NCBI GenBank assembly: GCA_040216885.1
Contig: JAVJOG010000022.1
Span: 62,001 to 126,000 of the forward strand
DNA: 64,000 bases
From: Parvibaculum sp040216885
Lineage (GTDB): Bacteria > Pseudomonadota > Alphaproteobacteria > Parvibaculales > Parvibaculaceae
Reading direction: 5' to 3'
Shown here: positions 26,483 through 35,619 of the stretch, in pieces
Numbering within the stretch: the first letter of the stretch is position 1
How the letters are laid out: each line of letters opens with the position of its first letter
Notes under the pieces: model-generated
Seen by the model: the letters and a program-made list of their open reading frames with translations, nothing else
What the model was told of the DNA's origin: nothing
Databases searched by the model: none
Program-made: the position numbers and the translations under genes

Positions 26483-26962
26483 ATGGCTACCAAGACAAAA
26501 GCTAAGCCGAAAGCGGCGGCCAAAAAGGCCCCCGCCAAGAAGGCCGCGGCCAAGAAGAAGCCCGCTGCCAAGAAGAAGGCCGTGAAGAAGCTCGCTGCCA
26601 AGACCAGCGCAGCGAAGAAGGCTCCGGCGAAGAAGAAGCCGGCCGCCAAGAAGAAGCCGGCCAAGAAGAAGACCGTGAAGAAGGCTGTTGCCCGCAAGAC
26701 CGCTGCCAAGAAGGCGCCGGCGAAGCGGAAGCCCGCGGCCAAGAAGAAGCCCGCGAAGCGGAAGCCCGCCGCCAAGAAGACGGCTGCGAAGAAGGCTCCT
26801 GCGAAGCGGAAGCCTGCCAAGAAGACGACGGCTGCGAAGCGCAAGCCCGCTGCCAAGAAGACAGCCGCCAAGAAGGCCCCCGCGAAGCGGAAGCCTGCGG
26901 CGAAGAAGAAGCCGGCTGCGAAGCGCAAGCCCGCTCGCAAGAAGGTCGCCAAGAAGGCCTGA
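26483..26962 (+). CDS. Histone H1-like, lysine/alanine-rich DNA-binding protein
   Basis: A 159-residue protein made almost wholly of Lys, Ala, Pro and a few Arg, arranged as tandem units such as AAKKAPAKRKPAAKK. This resembles the C-terminal domain of eukaryotic histone H1 and the bacterial HctB/AlgP-type proteins. It would bind DNA through charge and affect nucleoid packing; no globular domain is present. The ATG has AGGAG about 10 bases before it. The repeat-rich coding sequence (AAGAAG/GCC units) is prone to length changes between strains. The role is inferred from composition. Confidence 0.85.
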   Translation: MATKTKAKPKAAAKKAPAKKAAAKKKPAAKKKAVKKLAAKTSAAKKAPAKKKPAAKKKPAKKKTVKKAVARKTAAKKAPAKRKPAAKKKPAKRKPAAKKTAAKKAPAKRKPAKKTTAAKRKPAAKKTAAKKAPAKRKPAAKKKPAAKRKPARKKVAKKA

Positions 26963-27315
26963 ACGAAGGATACTCGCCGGCCAAAACCCGCGAAGGCGGC
27001 GGCGAAGCGTTCTTCCGACTGGCGGAGTCCTGCATCCAAGCGGGACAAAGCCGAAGCGACTGGAGAATGCAAGCCGCCTTACGCGGTCCGGCCGGTGAAT
27101 ATCGATGTTGGTGACCGTTCAAGCGATCCTTATGAAGGTCGCGTCGAACAACCGGATGCCAGCCATCGCGGACCCTGACGGTCCCGGGGGGAAACCGATT
27201 TCGATCTTCGAGTCGGGGCTATCCTTCAATATCTCGGTGCATGGCGGGAAGGTTCTATTCCGCCGGCGAAGGTTCGAGAGTTGAGGTCGACCAATGGCTG
27301 TTCTGGCAGATGGCT

Positions 27316-27343
27316 GGGCTTGGTCCGACAACGGACCAAGCCC
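27316..27343. repeat. Perfect 12-bp hairpin with 4-base loop
   Basis: GGGCTTGGTCCG and CGGACCAAGCCC pair without mismatch around the loop ACAA. No T-run follows on either strand, so it is not an obvious terminator. Confidence 0.55.
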
Positions 27344-27391
27344 ATCGTCTCGCTGGAAAACGAGATTCCATTCCCGACAGACAGGTTTGAA

Positions 27392-27405
27392 CGGGTGTAC
27401 ACCCG
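27392..27405. promoter_or_regulatory. Perfect 14-bp palindrome CGGGTGTACACCCG
   Basis: The 14 bases are their own reverse complement, with a GTAC centre, as expected for a site bound by a symmetrical dimer. It is 215 bp before the secreted protein gene at 27620. No regulator is known from the sequence. Confidence 0.35.
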
Positions 27406-27569
27406 ACCGGCCGTCCAGAGGGAGTTTGCCCTGGGTGCCTTTGGCGCCGGGGTTCCATCGGCGACAAGACCAAGGACGCCGGACAGACCATGCAAAGTCC
27501 TGTTCGGGCAACGCACACAATGAGTTAACGGGCCGGTCTTAACGTCCGGTTCTCATATGCTAAGCTGGC

Positions 27570-27595
27570 GGCGCCTGCGGGAAACCGGAGGCGCC
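27570..27595 (+). promoter_or_regulatory. Hairpin in the leader of the secreted protein gene
   Basis: GGCGCCT (27570-27576) pairs with AGGCGCC (27589-27595), and CGG/CCG extends the stem to a GAAA loop. It ends 12 bases before the GGGGAG ribosome site, so it may stabilise the mRNA. Confidence 0.4.
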
Positions 27596-27619
27596 GTTCG
27601 CATTCCGGGGAGCCCCATC

Positions 27620-27970
27620 ATGCGCGTCTACATGCAGGCAATGCTGCTCGCGGCGGCTATCGCGTTAGCTCCATCGGCGGCCGGTGCCGAGACGGTGACC
27701 GGAACCGGAAGCATGATCAAGAAAGATGCGTATGGCACACAGAGCCAATGGGGCCGGGCGCTGGTCGTGCCGCGCGACGGCACGGTGATCCGGGTCATGT
27801 ACGGCACTTACGGCTTTTCGATCTTCGACGCAGAGGGCCGAACCGTCGGCGATTTTCTGGCTCCGGAAATGGCCGTGGGCACCCATCTTGCTGCTGGCGA
27901 GTATCGCATTGAGCCCTATGTTTGCGAAAAGCACCGGCATCATCACGTCGAAGTGACTGTCGCCTACTGA
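27620..27970 (+). CDS. Small secreted protein of unknown function
   Basis: A 116-residue protein. A signal peptide (MRVYMQAMLLAAAIALAPSA with AGA before ET) precedes a predicted beta-rich domain of about 90 residues that ends in a His-rich stretch, CEKHRHHHVEVTVAY. The ATG at 27620 has GGGGAG seven bases upstream and is preferred to an ATG at 27557, since it puts the signal at the N terminus. The His cluster could bind metal, but this is a guess. No family is recognised. Confidence 0.65.
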   Translation: MRVYMQAMLLAAAIALAPSAAGAETVTGTGSMIKKDAYGTQSQWGRALVVPRDGTVIRVMYGTYGFSIFDAEGRTVGDFLAPEMAVGTHLAAGEYRIEPYVCEKHRHHHVEVTVAY

Positions 27971-28073
27971 GCGCCGCTCGTATCGGTGCGTCTGCTTCCT
28001 ATATGTCCTCGATCAACATCCATGCAGGCTTGCCGGAAGCCCGCAATCCCGCATATGCGAAAGGTACCGCGCG

Positions 28074-28706
28074 ATGATCGATCTCTACACGTGGACGACA
28101 CCCAACGGCCGCAAGGTCTCCATCATGCTCGAGGAGACGGGGCTTCCGTACGACGTGCATTCGGTCAATATCGGCAAGAATGAACAATTCGCGCCCGCGT
28201 TCCTGAAAATCAGCCCCAACAACCGCATTCCGGCGATTGTCGATAACGATGCCGATGATGGCCCGCTTCCGGTTTTCGAGTCCGGTGCGATCCTGATCTA
28301 TCTTGCCGAGAAAACCGGGAAGTTTCTCGCGGCCAAGGGCGCGCAGCGGGCCAAGACGCTCGAATGGCTGATGTGGCAGATGAGCGGTGTCGGTCCGATG
28401 TTCGGGCAGCTCAACCATTTCGCTAATGTGGCCCCCGACAAGATTCCTTATGCCATCGACCGCTATGCGAGCGAGGCTGCGCGTCTGATTGCCGTGCTCG
28501 ACAAGCGGCTCGGCGAGGTGCAGTTCCTCGGCGGCGACTATTCGATCGCCGATATGATCACCTATCCGTGGATTGTACCGGCGCTCGACCTGATTGCCGG
28601 CATGAAGCCCGAAATCGCCGGCGAGGCAGTTAATGCGCGGCGCTGGCTGGCGGACGTCGGTGCGCGGCCTGCGGTGCAGCGCGGCATGGCGGTACCGAAA
28701 GTTTGA
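28074..28706 (+). CDS. Glutathione S-transferase family protein (YfcG/YghU-like)
   Basis: A 210-residue protein with an N-terminal thioredoxin-fold domain (IDLYTWTTPNGRKVSIMLEE, then NNRIPAIVD and FESGAILIYLAEKTG) and an all-helical C-terminal domain. The TPNGRKV motif and the SGAILIYLA block match the disulphide-bond oxidoreductase GSTs of the YfcG/YghU type rather than classical conjugating enzymes. It would use glutathione to reduce disulphides or peroxides. It appears to be a single-gene unit with no clear promoter. Confidence 0.88.
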   Translation: MIDLYTWTTPNGRKVSIMLEETGLPYDVHSVNIGKNEQFAPAFLKISPNNRIPAIVDNDADDGPLPVFESGAILIYLAEKTGKFLAAKGAQRAKTLEWLMWQMSGVGPMFGQLNHFANVAPDKIPYAIDRYASEAARLIAVLDKRLGEVQFLGGDYSIADMITYPWIVPALDLIAGMKPEIAGEAVNARRWLADVGARPAVQRGMAVPKV

Positions 28707-28822
28707 CGGTGGTTCCGGCCCGCAATTCTGATCCAGGAGCCGGCGCCGTGACGATGCTGATACTCTACGATTTCCGTGGCGATTGAGTGGGCGTTGCAAA
28801 GCCTTGTTTGGTGAGTCCGGCG

Positions 28823-28830
28823 TTAACCAT
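28823..28830 (+). promoter_or_regulatory. CtrA-like 8-mer TTAACCAT
   Basis: An exact TTAACCAT lies 124 bp before the Sel1-like gene and within a T-rich stretch. It is one of a few TTAA boxes in the window. A second half site was not found. Confidence 0.25.
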
Positions 28831-28953
28831 TTTTTCAGGGGGGTCATGGAAAGTGGTCTCATGGGCAAGGGGGAATTCCTTGCCTCTTCGATGAACGGCG
28901 GGCGCGGATGGGCAATGGGCCGAGGCGTACCGTTCCTTTGAGGAGGGACCGAT

Positions 28954-29223
28954 ATGGCGCGCATGCAGCTCGACGAGATCGGGAAAGGCGAACTGGCTGG
29001 CGATGTCGGCAAGTGCGACGCGCTTTATAATCTCGGTCTGATGTATTCGACGGGCCGGGGTGTCGATGTCGACCTTGTGACTGCGCATAAATGGTTCAAT
29101 CTGGCGGCGATGCAGGGCAGCGACGCGGCGCGGATGTGCCGGGCAGAGTTGACCGTCGAAATGACGCCGGCGCAGATTGCCGAGGCTCAGCGCCAGGCGC
29201 GCGAGTGGCTGGCGAACCAGTAG
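28954..29223 (+). CDS. Sel1-repeat protein
   Basis: An 89-residue protein with one clear Sel1-like (TPR-type) repeat: ALYNLGLMYSTGRGVDVD then AHKWFNLAAMQG. A second, weaker helix pair follows (TPAQIAEAQRQAREWLAN). Such proteins act as small scaffolds, often in signalling or envelope stress. The ribosome site GAGGAGG lies seven bases upstream, one of the best in the window. There is no signal peptide, so it is probably cytoplasmic. Confidence 0.85.
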   Translation: MARMQLDEIGKGELAGDVGKCDALYNLGLMYSTGRGVDVDLVTAHKWFNLAAMQGSDAARMCRAELTVEMTPAQIAEAQRQAREWLANQ

Positions 29224-29335
29224 GCCGCCGCCATTCCGTCGTCTTTCCGACTTTTCCAAAGACGGTGACAGCCCCGCAACGGACGCTTATGTTCCGGCTT
29301 TCCGAATGCCTCGCGCGACAGGAGAGACCGGGCCC

Positions 29336-30241
29336 ATGACCGACAAATCCCCGAACGACGCCGCCAGCGCCGACAAGGACGCGGTCGAAGACCTCATTCA
29401 GATTCTTGACCTTGAGCAGATCGAGGTGAACCTGTTTCGCGGCCACAGCCCGGATGTGAGCTGGCAGCGCGTGTTCGGCGGACAGGTGATCGGACAGGCG
29501 CTGGTGGCAGCCTACCGGACCGTTGAGGAGCGGATCTGCCATTCGCTGCATGCCTATTTCATCCGGCCGGGCGATCCGAAAATTCCGATCCTCTATGAGG
29601 TCGACCGCTCGCGGGACGGCAAGAGCTTCACGACACGGCGCGTCGTGGCGATCCAGCACGGCAAGCAGATTTTCAATCTGGCGGCGTCGTTCCAGATGCC
29701 GGAAGCCGGTTTTGAGCATCAAGCGGCGATGCCCGACGTGCCGTCGCCCGAAGACTTGCCGAACGAACGGGAGCTGCGAAAAGCCATCGAGGGGCGGCTG
29801 CCGCCGGAAATCGCCAAGCATTTCGCGCGGCCGCGCCCCATCGAAATACGTCCGGTCAATCCGCAGGATTATATCGACCCATCGCCGATGGAGCCGTTGC
29901 AGCATGTCTGGTTCCGGGCCCGCAAGGAGGTCGAGGACCTGCCGTCGCTGCATCAATGCATCACGGCCTATGCCTCCGACATGACGTTGCTCGACACCTG
30001 CATTCGGCCGCATGGCGTGAGCTGGCTGTCGGGGAAGCTGCAAACCGCCAGCCTCGACCATGCAATGTGGTTCCATGCGCCGTTCCGCAGCGATGAATGG
30101 CTGCTCTATACGCAAGATAGCCCGTCCGCCTCGGGCGCGCGCGGCTTCAACCGGGGCAGCATCTATACGCGGGCCGGCCGGCTGGTTGCGTCCGTGGCAC
30201 AGGAAGGGCTGATCCGCTATCACGACAAGGCCGGGCGCTGA
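29336..30241 (+). CDS. tesB: Acyl-CoA thioesterase II
   Basis: A 301-residue double-hotdog thioesterase. It has FRGHSPDVSWQRVFGGQVIGQ near the N terminus, HSLHAYFIRPGDP, the FTTRRVVAIQHGK block and the catalytic region YASDMTLLDT. It hydrolyses medium- and long-chain acyl-CoA. The ATG at 29336 follows GGAGA. It ends 69 bp before the tRNA-Ser gene. Confidence 0.95.
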   Translation: MTDKSPNDAASADKDAVEDLIQILDLEQIEVNLFRGHSPDVSWQRVFGGQVIGQALVAAYRTVEERICHSLHAYFIRPGDPKIPILYEVDRSRDGKSFTTRRVVAIQHGKQIFNLAASFQMPEAGFEHQAAMPDVPSPEDLPNERELRKAIEGRLPPEIAKHFARPRPIEIRPVNPQDYIDPSPMEPLQHVWFRARKEVEDLPSLHQCITAYASDMTLLDTCIRPHGVSWLSGKLQTASLDHAMWFHAPFRSDEWLLYTQDSPSASGARGFNRGSIYTRAGRLVASVAQEGLIRYHDKAGR

Positions 30242-30310
30242 ACCGCCGGGGGCCGGTGCCAGATATGGCGCTTGAAGCGGCGCCCGATCTTGGGCATACA
30301 CGGGGGAGCC

Positions 30311-30403
30311 GGAGAGGTGGCCGAGTGGCTGAAGGCGGCGGTTTGCTAAACCGTTGTGCAGTGTAAAGCTGTACCGTGGGTTCGAATCCCATCCTCTCCG
30401 CCA
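30311..30403 (+). tRNA. tRNA-Ser(GCT)
   Basis: A 93-nt class II tRNA with a long variable arm. The acceptor stem is GGAGAGG with CCTCTCC, the discriminator is G and CCA is encoded at 30401-30403. The anticodon loop TTGCTAA holds GCT at 30345-30347, so it reads AGC and AGT serine codons. The T-loop is GTTCGAATC. No integrated element is seen next to its 3' end. Confidence 0.97.
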
Positions 30404-30521
30404 TTTCCCGCTTGTCATCAATGCGTTCCGCAAGACTGTCTTTCAGGACGGCATGGTGGCCGGTTAAGCTCCTTACCGGGGGTTCTCCGATTGGCGGGGC
30501 CGGTTGACGGGGGTGACGGCG

Positions 30522-31280
30522 ATGCGGACATGGCAGTTGGTGACGGGACTTTTCGCGGCCGGGTCGGCATTTGCGGTGGCGGCATATGCGGAAGGCGATG
30601 GCGGCCACCAGGAATGGGACTACGGCGCCGAGCACGGGCCGGAACACTGGGCCGGGATCGACCCGGCCTTTGCCAGTTGCGGCATCGGGTTGCGCCAGTC
30701 GCCAATCGACATTCCGGACGATGCGGCTGCGGATGCCAGCGGCGATATTTCAATCTCATTCGACTATGCGGACGGCGCGGCCTCAATTGTCGATCTCGGT
30801 CATACGCTGCAGGTCAACCCCGCGCCGGGCAACCGGCTGGATATTGCCGGCGCGTCCTACGAGTTGCTGCAATTCCATTTTCACACGCCGAGCGAAAATA
30901 CCTTCGACGGTGCGCATTGTCCGTTGGAAGTCCATCTTGTGCATCGCAATGCCGAGGGGCGGCTTGCCGTGGTTGCGGTGATGGTCGACGCAGGCGAGGC
31001 GGGCGTTCTCGATGGTTTGCCGCGGCCAGATCAGAAAAACGTGCCGGTTCCGCTGGACGCGCTTCTGGATCCGACGGATCTGCTGCCGGCGGAAAGAGAC
31101 TTTCTTGCCTTTGACGGGTCGTTGACGACGCCGCCCCGCAGCGAGGGTGTGCAATGGGTCGCGCTGCGCGAGGCGACGATGGCGACAGAGGAAACGCTGG
31201 CACAGATCGCCGCGACGATCGGCCCGAACAACCGGCCGACGCGCCCGCTGAACGGCCGGCCGTTTCTTGCCGGCGATTGA
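30522..31280 (+). CDS. Alpha-type carbonic anhydrase, secreted
   Basis: A 252-residue precursor with a signal peptide that ends near AYAEG. The zinc ligands are the three His residues in QFHFHTPSE and EVHLVHR, spaced as in alpha-class enzymes. Other family blocks are WDYGAEHGPEHW, RQSPIDI, and the C-terminal SLTTPPRSEGVQW. It would interconvert CO2 and bicarbonate in the periplasm. The ATG at 30522 was taken; in-frame TTG (30504) and GTG (30513) codons are also possible. The TRIC-like gene follows after 9 bp. Confidence 0.93.
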   Translation: MRTWQLVTGLFAAGSAFAVAAYAEGDGGHQEWDYGAEHGPEHWAGIDPAFASCGIGLRQSPIDIPDDAAADASGDISISFDYADGAASIVDLGHTLQVNPAPGNRLDIAGASYELLQFHFHTPSENTFDGAHCPLEVHLVHRNAEGRLAVVAVMVDAGEAGVLDGLPRPDQKNVPVPLDALLDPTDLLPAERDFLAFDGSLTTPPRSEGVQWVALREATMATEETLAQIAATIGPNNRPTRPLNGRPFLAGD

Positions 31281-31289
31281 GCCGATGCC

Positions 31290-31919
31290 GTGACCCATTT
31301 TCATCTCCTGATGTCGCTGCAATTCGTCGGCATAGCGGCTTTCGCGGTGTCGGGAGCGCTGGTGGCTGGCGAGCGGCAGATGGACTGGTTCGGTGTGATG
31401 GCGCTCGGCATCATCGTGGCGGTCGGGGGCGGGACGTTGCGCGACTTGCTGCTCGGTGCACCGGTTTTCTGGATCGGCCAGTCCTGGTATGTCGCAGCGG
31501 CGGCCGCCGCGGCGCTTGCGACGATCCCGGTGGCGCGCTGGGCGCAAAAGGCGCGCCGCCCGGTGGCCATCGCCGATGCCGTGGGGCTTGCGGTTTTCGT
31601 AACGCTCGGCACACGCAAGGCGCTCGAGATGGACATGTCGGGTTTCGTCGCCGTCATCATGGGCGTCGTGACCGGTATCGCGGGCGGTATCATCCGAGAT
31701 GTGCTCGCCAATCGAACGCCGATCATTCTCAAGAAAGAGGTCTATGCGCTGGCGGCATTGACGGGGGCGGCGCTTTATGTTGTTGCCGACAGCTATGGCG
31801 TCGATCCGGTTTTCAGCCTGTGGGGCTCGATTGCGGCGGTGCTCGCTATCCGGCTCCCGGCGATCTTCTATGGGTGGTCGATTCCGACGATGAAGGTTGA
31901 TCCGGACGAAGGCGGTTAG
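31290..31919 (+). CDS. TRIC/UPF0126 family cation channel-like protein
   Basis: A 209-residue membrane protein with two repeats of three hydrophobic segments. The repeats share FAVSGALVAGERQMDWFGV, and each has a glycine-rich pore motif: GGGTLRDLLLG and AGGIIRDVLAN. These are typical of the YadS/YicG/TRIC family of trimeric cation channels. The start is GTG at 31290; an ATG seven codons on (31311) is an alternative. It probably shares a message with the carbonic anhydrase gene. Confidence 0.9.
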   Translation: MTHFHLLMSLQFVGIAAFAVSGALVAGERQMDWFGVMALGIIVAVGGGTLRDLLLGAPVFWIGQSWYVAAAAAAALATIPVARWAQKARRPVAIADAVGLAVFVTLGTRKALEMDMSGFVAVIMGVVTGIAGGIIRDVLANRTPIILKKEVYALAALTGAALYVVADSYGVDPVFSLWGSIAAVLAIRLPAIFYGWSIPTMKVDPDEGG

Positions 31920-31921
31920 CG

Positions 31922-32563
31922 ATGCGCGCGCGGCGCGAGGGGCGAGTCTCTTCGTTCGGATGGGTCGCATGGTGCGTGATGCTTGCGTCTGTGCTGTGGC
32001 CGGCCAGCGGCATGGCCGCCGACACTCATCGTATTTTCGTTTCCAGCAATGGGTGGCATACGGGCATTGTTATCGCGATTTCCGATATTCCAGATGGGCG
32101 CATTCCGGAGGCGGCGGATTTCTCGGGGGCCGTCTATCTCGAGTTCGGATGGGGGGATGCGGAATTCTATCCGACGCCCGACCCCAGCGTCGGCATGACA
32201 TTGCGCGCGACGATTCCCGGGCCCGCCGTCGTTCATGTCGCGCCGCTCGATGCGCCGCCAGGAATGGCATTCAGCGATGTCGCGGAAATCCCGCTGCTGC
32301 TGGGTGCCGAACAGTTCGCAAGGCTTGTCGACTATCTGCATGACAGTTTCGAACGCGACGGCAAACACCGCGTCTGGCCGAACGCCCGCGGACTATACCG
32401 CTTCAGCATGTTCTATCCGGCGACCGGCCGGTTTCATCTCTTCAATACCTGCAACACGTGGACGGCGCGTGGACTTGCGCAAGCGGGGCTCGATATTCGT
32501 GTCGCGGGCGTGCAGCGTGCGGAAGACCTGATGCAGCAATTGCGCGATCTCAATCCGGAGTGA
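31922..32563 (+). CDS. DUF2459 (TIGR02117-type) protein
   Basis: A 213-residue protein with a signal peptide or membrane anchor in the first 35 residues. The rest has SNGWHTGIVIAI, a WGDAEFYPTPDP block and the closing FNTCNTWTARGLAQAG, a Cys-containing stretch typical of DUF2459. The family includes proteins linked to urease clusters, but none is here. The NxCNTW motif and HTG His suggest a papain-like hydrolase, which I infer only. It starts two bases after the TRIC-like gene. Confidence 0.85.
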   Translation: MRARREGRVSSFGWVAWCVMLASVLWPASGMAADTHRIFVSSNGWHTGIVIAISDIPDGRIPEAADFSGAVYLEFGWGDAEFYPTPDPSVGMTLRATIPGPAVVHVAPLDAPPGMAFSDVAEIPLLLGAEQFARLVDYLHDSFERDGKHRVWPNARGLYRFSMFYPATGRFHLFNTCNTWTARGLAQAGLDIRVAGVQRAEDLMQQLRDLNPE

Positions 32564-32614
32564 CGCGGCTGCATTTCGCGCCTAAACTTTGTCAAACAGA
32601 ACGGGAGGGCGGTT

Positions 32615-33469
32615 TTGAGCAAGTGGCAGATCGGTGCGGTGACGATTACCAAGGTCGTCGAGGTGGAGGCGACGGGTGGAACGAAATTTATCCTGCCGCA
32701 GGCGACGCCGGAGGCCGTCGCACCCTATGACTGGATGAAACCGCATTTCGTCGACGAAAACGGCAGGCTTCGCATGAGCGTTCACGCGCTTGTTGTCGAG
32801 ACACCGTCGCGGCGGATTGTTGTCGATACCTGTCTTGGAAACGACAAGGAAGGCCGTGGCGTCCCTGGCTGGAACAAGCTGCAGGGACCCTTTCTCGAAA
32901 ACATGGCCAAGGCCGGCTATGCTCGCGAGAGCATCGATACGGTGATGTGCACACATCTGCATGTCGATCACGTCGGCTGGAACACGATGCTGGTCGATGG
33001 CAAGTGGCTGCCGACATTCCCGAACGCGCGCTATCTGATGGCGCGCAGCGAGTTCGAATACTGGCAGTCGGAAAGCGGCAATGCCGAGCAACGCGCCGTG
33101 TTTTCGGATTCGGTGCAGCCGGTTTTCGATGCCGGTCTTGTCGATCTTGTAGATACGGATCATCGAATTTGCGATGAAGTCTTCCTGATTCCGACTGTCG
33201 GTCATACGCCTGGACATGTCAGTGTGCGCATATCGTCGGAGGGTGAGGAGGCGTTGATTACCGGCGATTTCATTCATCATCCCTGTCAGATGGCGCGGCC
33301 CGACTGGGCGGCGACCGTCGACTACGACCCCGTGCAGTCGACAAAAACGCGACGCGAAATGTTTTCGAATCTAGCCGGTTCAGGTGTGCTTGTTGTCGGT
33401 ACGCATTTCGCGGCGCCGACCGCCGGACATATCGAGCGCGATGGCGAAGCATTTCGTCTCGATGTGTGA
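32615..33469 (+). CDS. Metallo-beta-lactamase-fold hydrolase
   Basis: A 284-residue MBL-fold protein with the metal motif THLHVDHVGWN (HxHxDH), a downstream Asp in LITGDFIHHPCQ and a further His in VGHTPGHVS. The order of motifs resembles N-acyl homoserine lactone lactonases and related quorum-quenching hydrolases, but the substrate is not settled. The start is a TTG at 32615 with GGGAGG six bases upstream, an unusual but well supported start. It is upstream of the betaine genes but separated from them by 370 bp. Confidence 0.85.
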   Translation: MSKWQIGAVTITKVVEVEATGGTKFILPQATPEAVAPYDWMKPHFVDENGRLRMSVHALVVETPSRRIVVDTCLGNDKEGRGVPGWNKLQGPFLENMAKAGYARESIDTVMCTHLHVDHVGWNTMLVDGKWLPTFPNARYLMARSEFEYWQSESGNAEQRAVFSDSVQPVFDAGLVDLVDTDHRICDEVFLIPTVGHTPGHVSVRISSEGEEALITGDFIHHPCQMARPDWAATVDYDPVQSTKTRREMFSNLAGSGVLVVGTHFAAPTAGHIERDGEAFRLDV

Positions 33470-33842
33470 CGTCGCTTGATTGTTTGCGCGCTAATGCGCT
33501 GTTATAGGGCGAATTTCGTATATTTCGTCCTTGCAGGTTGATCCGCGCGGCGCGCTTTGTTAGTTTGCATTCGCTGAGTGGGCTTATCTGTGCTGTGCAA
33601 CTGCATATGCAGCACACGTCCCCAGTCGCATCCCTGCGGCATCTGTCGCTTTCGTCGCACGATTTATCGTCGACTTCCATGGGATGCGGCCCGTTTTCGT
33701 GCGTCTTGCGCGACTGAATTTTGCGGGCAAAAGAAACAGTTTTCATAGGCGCCGGCCACGCGATGACCCGGAGCCGTTTATGCGTCTGGCAGCAGCGGAA
33801 ACGCGCGTGCGCGATGTACCCATCATTCCCGAAGGAAAACCG
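33470..33842. other. Upstream region of the betaine synthesis genes
   Basis: No gene is seen. The region is AT-richer than its neighbours and holds an imperfect hairpin GTGCTG ... GCAGCAC (near 33590-33617) with a TGCATATGCA palindrome in it. It probably holds the promoter of the two methyltransferase genes, but no -35/-10 pair stands out. Confidence 0.4.
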
Positions 33843-34641
<799 letters not shown>

Positions 34642-34655
<14 letters not shown>

Positions 34656-35481
34656 ATCGACCGCGGTGGAGCAGGCAGAAGCCTATTACGACAGTCCGGA
34701 CGCGGACGCATTCTACTTTCATGTATGGGGCGGCGAAGACATCCATATCGGCATGTACGAAAACGACGACGAACCGATCGTCGCGGCGAGCCATCGCAAC
34801 GATGAAACGCTGGCGTCGATGCTGAAGGGATTGGGGCCGGCGCATCATGTGCTCGACATCGGTGCGGGCTACGGCGGCGCGGCGCGGCATCTGGCCAAGA
34901 CGCGGGGATGCCATGTGACATGCGTCAACATCAGCGAGACGCAGAACCGTCTCAACCGCGAGCTGACGCATAAAGCGGGGCTCGATAGGCTGATCGACGT
35001 GCAGTATGGCGATTTCGAGAACATTCCGGCCGGCGACGAGAGTTTCGATTTCGTGTGGTCGCAGGACGCTATCCTCCACAGTGGCAACAGGCGGCGCGTG
35101 CTCGACGAGGTGAAGCGTGTGCTGAAGCCGGGCGGGCAGTTCATATTTACCGATCCGATGCAGGCGGACGATTGTCCCGACGGCGTTTTGCAGCCGATCC
35201 TCGACCGCATTCATCTCGAAACGCTTGGCAGCTTCGGCTTCTACGAGAAGGAGCTTGCGGTGCGCGGGTTCGAGAAGGTTGATGTCAGGGAGATGACGCA
35301 CCAGCTTCGCCGACACTATGCACGGGTCGCCCGCGAGCTGACCGGGGACTACGACCGGCTGTCGGACATTGCTTCCCGCGACTATCTCGACAACATGATC
35401 AAGGGCCTCGGCCATTGGGTGAACGGCGCCGACAAGGGCTATCTCGCCTGGGGCGTCATGCATTACCGCTTGGCAAAATGA
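34642..35481 (+). CDS. sdmt: Sarcosine/dimethylglycine N-methyltransferase
   Basis: A 279-residue methyltransferase that completes betaine synthesis. Motifs are AEAYYDSPDADAFYFHVWGG, the SAM loop LDIGAGYGGAARHLA, GDFENIPAGDESFDFVWSQD and VLKPGGQFIFTDPM. The opening VWGGEDIHIG is characteristic of SDMT, which turns sarcosine and dimethylglycine into betaine. The ATG at 34642 lies within the last 14 bases of the GSMT gene. Both genes cost three SAM per betaine, so they should be expressed with SAM recycling genes elsewhere. Confidence 0.88.
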
Positions 35482-35498
35482 GGCGGCGGACATAGATT
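35470..35498 (+). promoter_or_regulatory. Promoter of the attenuator-controlled unit
   Basis: TTGGCA (35470-35475, five of six consensus bases) and TAGATT (35493-35498, four of six) are 17 bp apart. The -35 box overlaps the end of the SDMT gene. A start near 35505 gives a 30-base leader before the 14-residue peptide. Confidence 0.5.
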
Positions 35499-35535
35499 TG
35501 CCGTTGCCGGACAAATCCGGCGCGAGGACAGAACG

Positions 35536-35580
35536 ATGATCGAACCGATCCGCATCAATGACGCATGGTGGACCACCTAG
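35536..35580 (+). CDS. Leader peptide with two adjacent Trp codons
   Basis: ATG at 35536 follows GAGGA with a 7-base gap. The peptide reads MIEPIRINDAWWTT and stops at TAG. The two TGG codons (35566-35571) are directly followed by the bases that pair in the first hairpin of the leader. The design matches trp operon leader peptides such as TrpL (established); the gene behind it is not a trp gene. Confidence 0.6.
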   Translation: MIEPIRINDAWWTT

Positions 35581-35619
35581 AGGGTGGCCCCGTTTCGTCG
35601 TCTGTCGTTTGACCCGGAC

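Larger units (their letters stand above)
26963..27619. other. 650-bp region without a convincing gene, with strong palindromes
   Basis: Short open frames exist on both strands here, but none has a ribosome site, a family look or agreement with its neighbours. The notable objects are a 12-bp hairpin at 27316-27343, an exact 14-bp palindrome at 27392-27405 and a hairpin at 27570-27595 just before the next gene. A structured RNA or a decayed gene are both possible. Confidence 0.4.

Noticed and set aside
26483..26962. The tandem AAGAAG/GCC units as a CRISPR-like or satellite repeat.
   Set aside because: They are explained by the codons of a Lys/Ala-rich protein with a good ribosome site.
27119..27523. 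Frames of 80-133 codons on both strands in the gap before 27.6 kb.
   Set aside because: They overlap each other in several frames, lack ribosome sites and span the palindromes. I treat the region as non-coding.
28750..28786. A 12-codon frame GTG...TGA with AGGAG upstream, after the GST gene.
   Set aside because: Too short to judge, no hairpin or attenuator after it, and no neighbour it could control.
30311..30403. The tRNA-Ser gene as an integration site for a mobile element.
   Set aside because: Core genes follow at once on both sides, with no integrase and no direct repeat of the tRNA 3' end.
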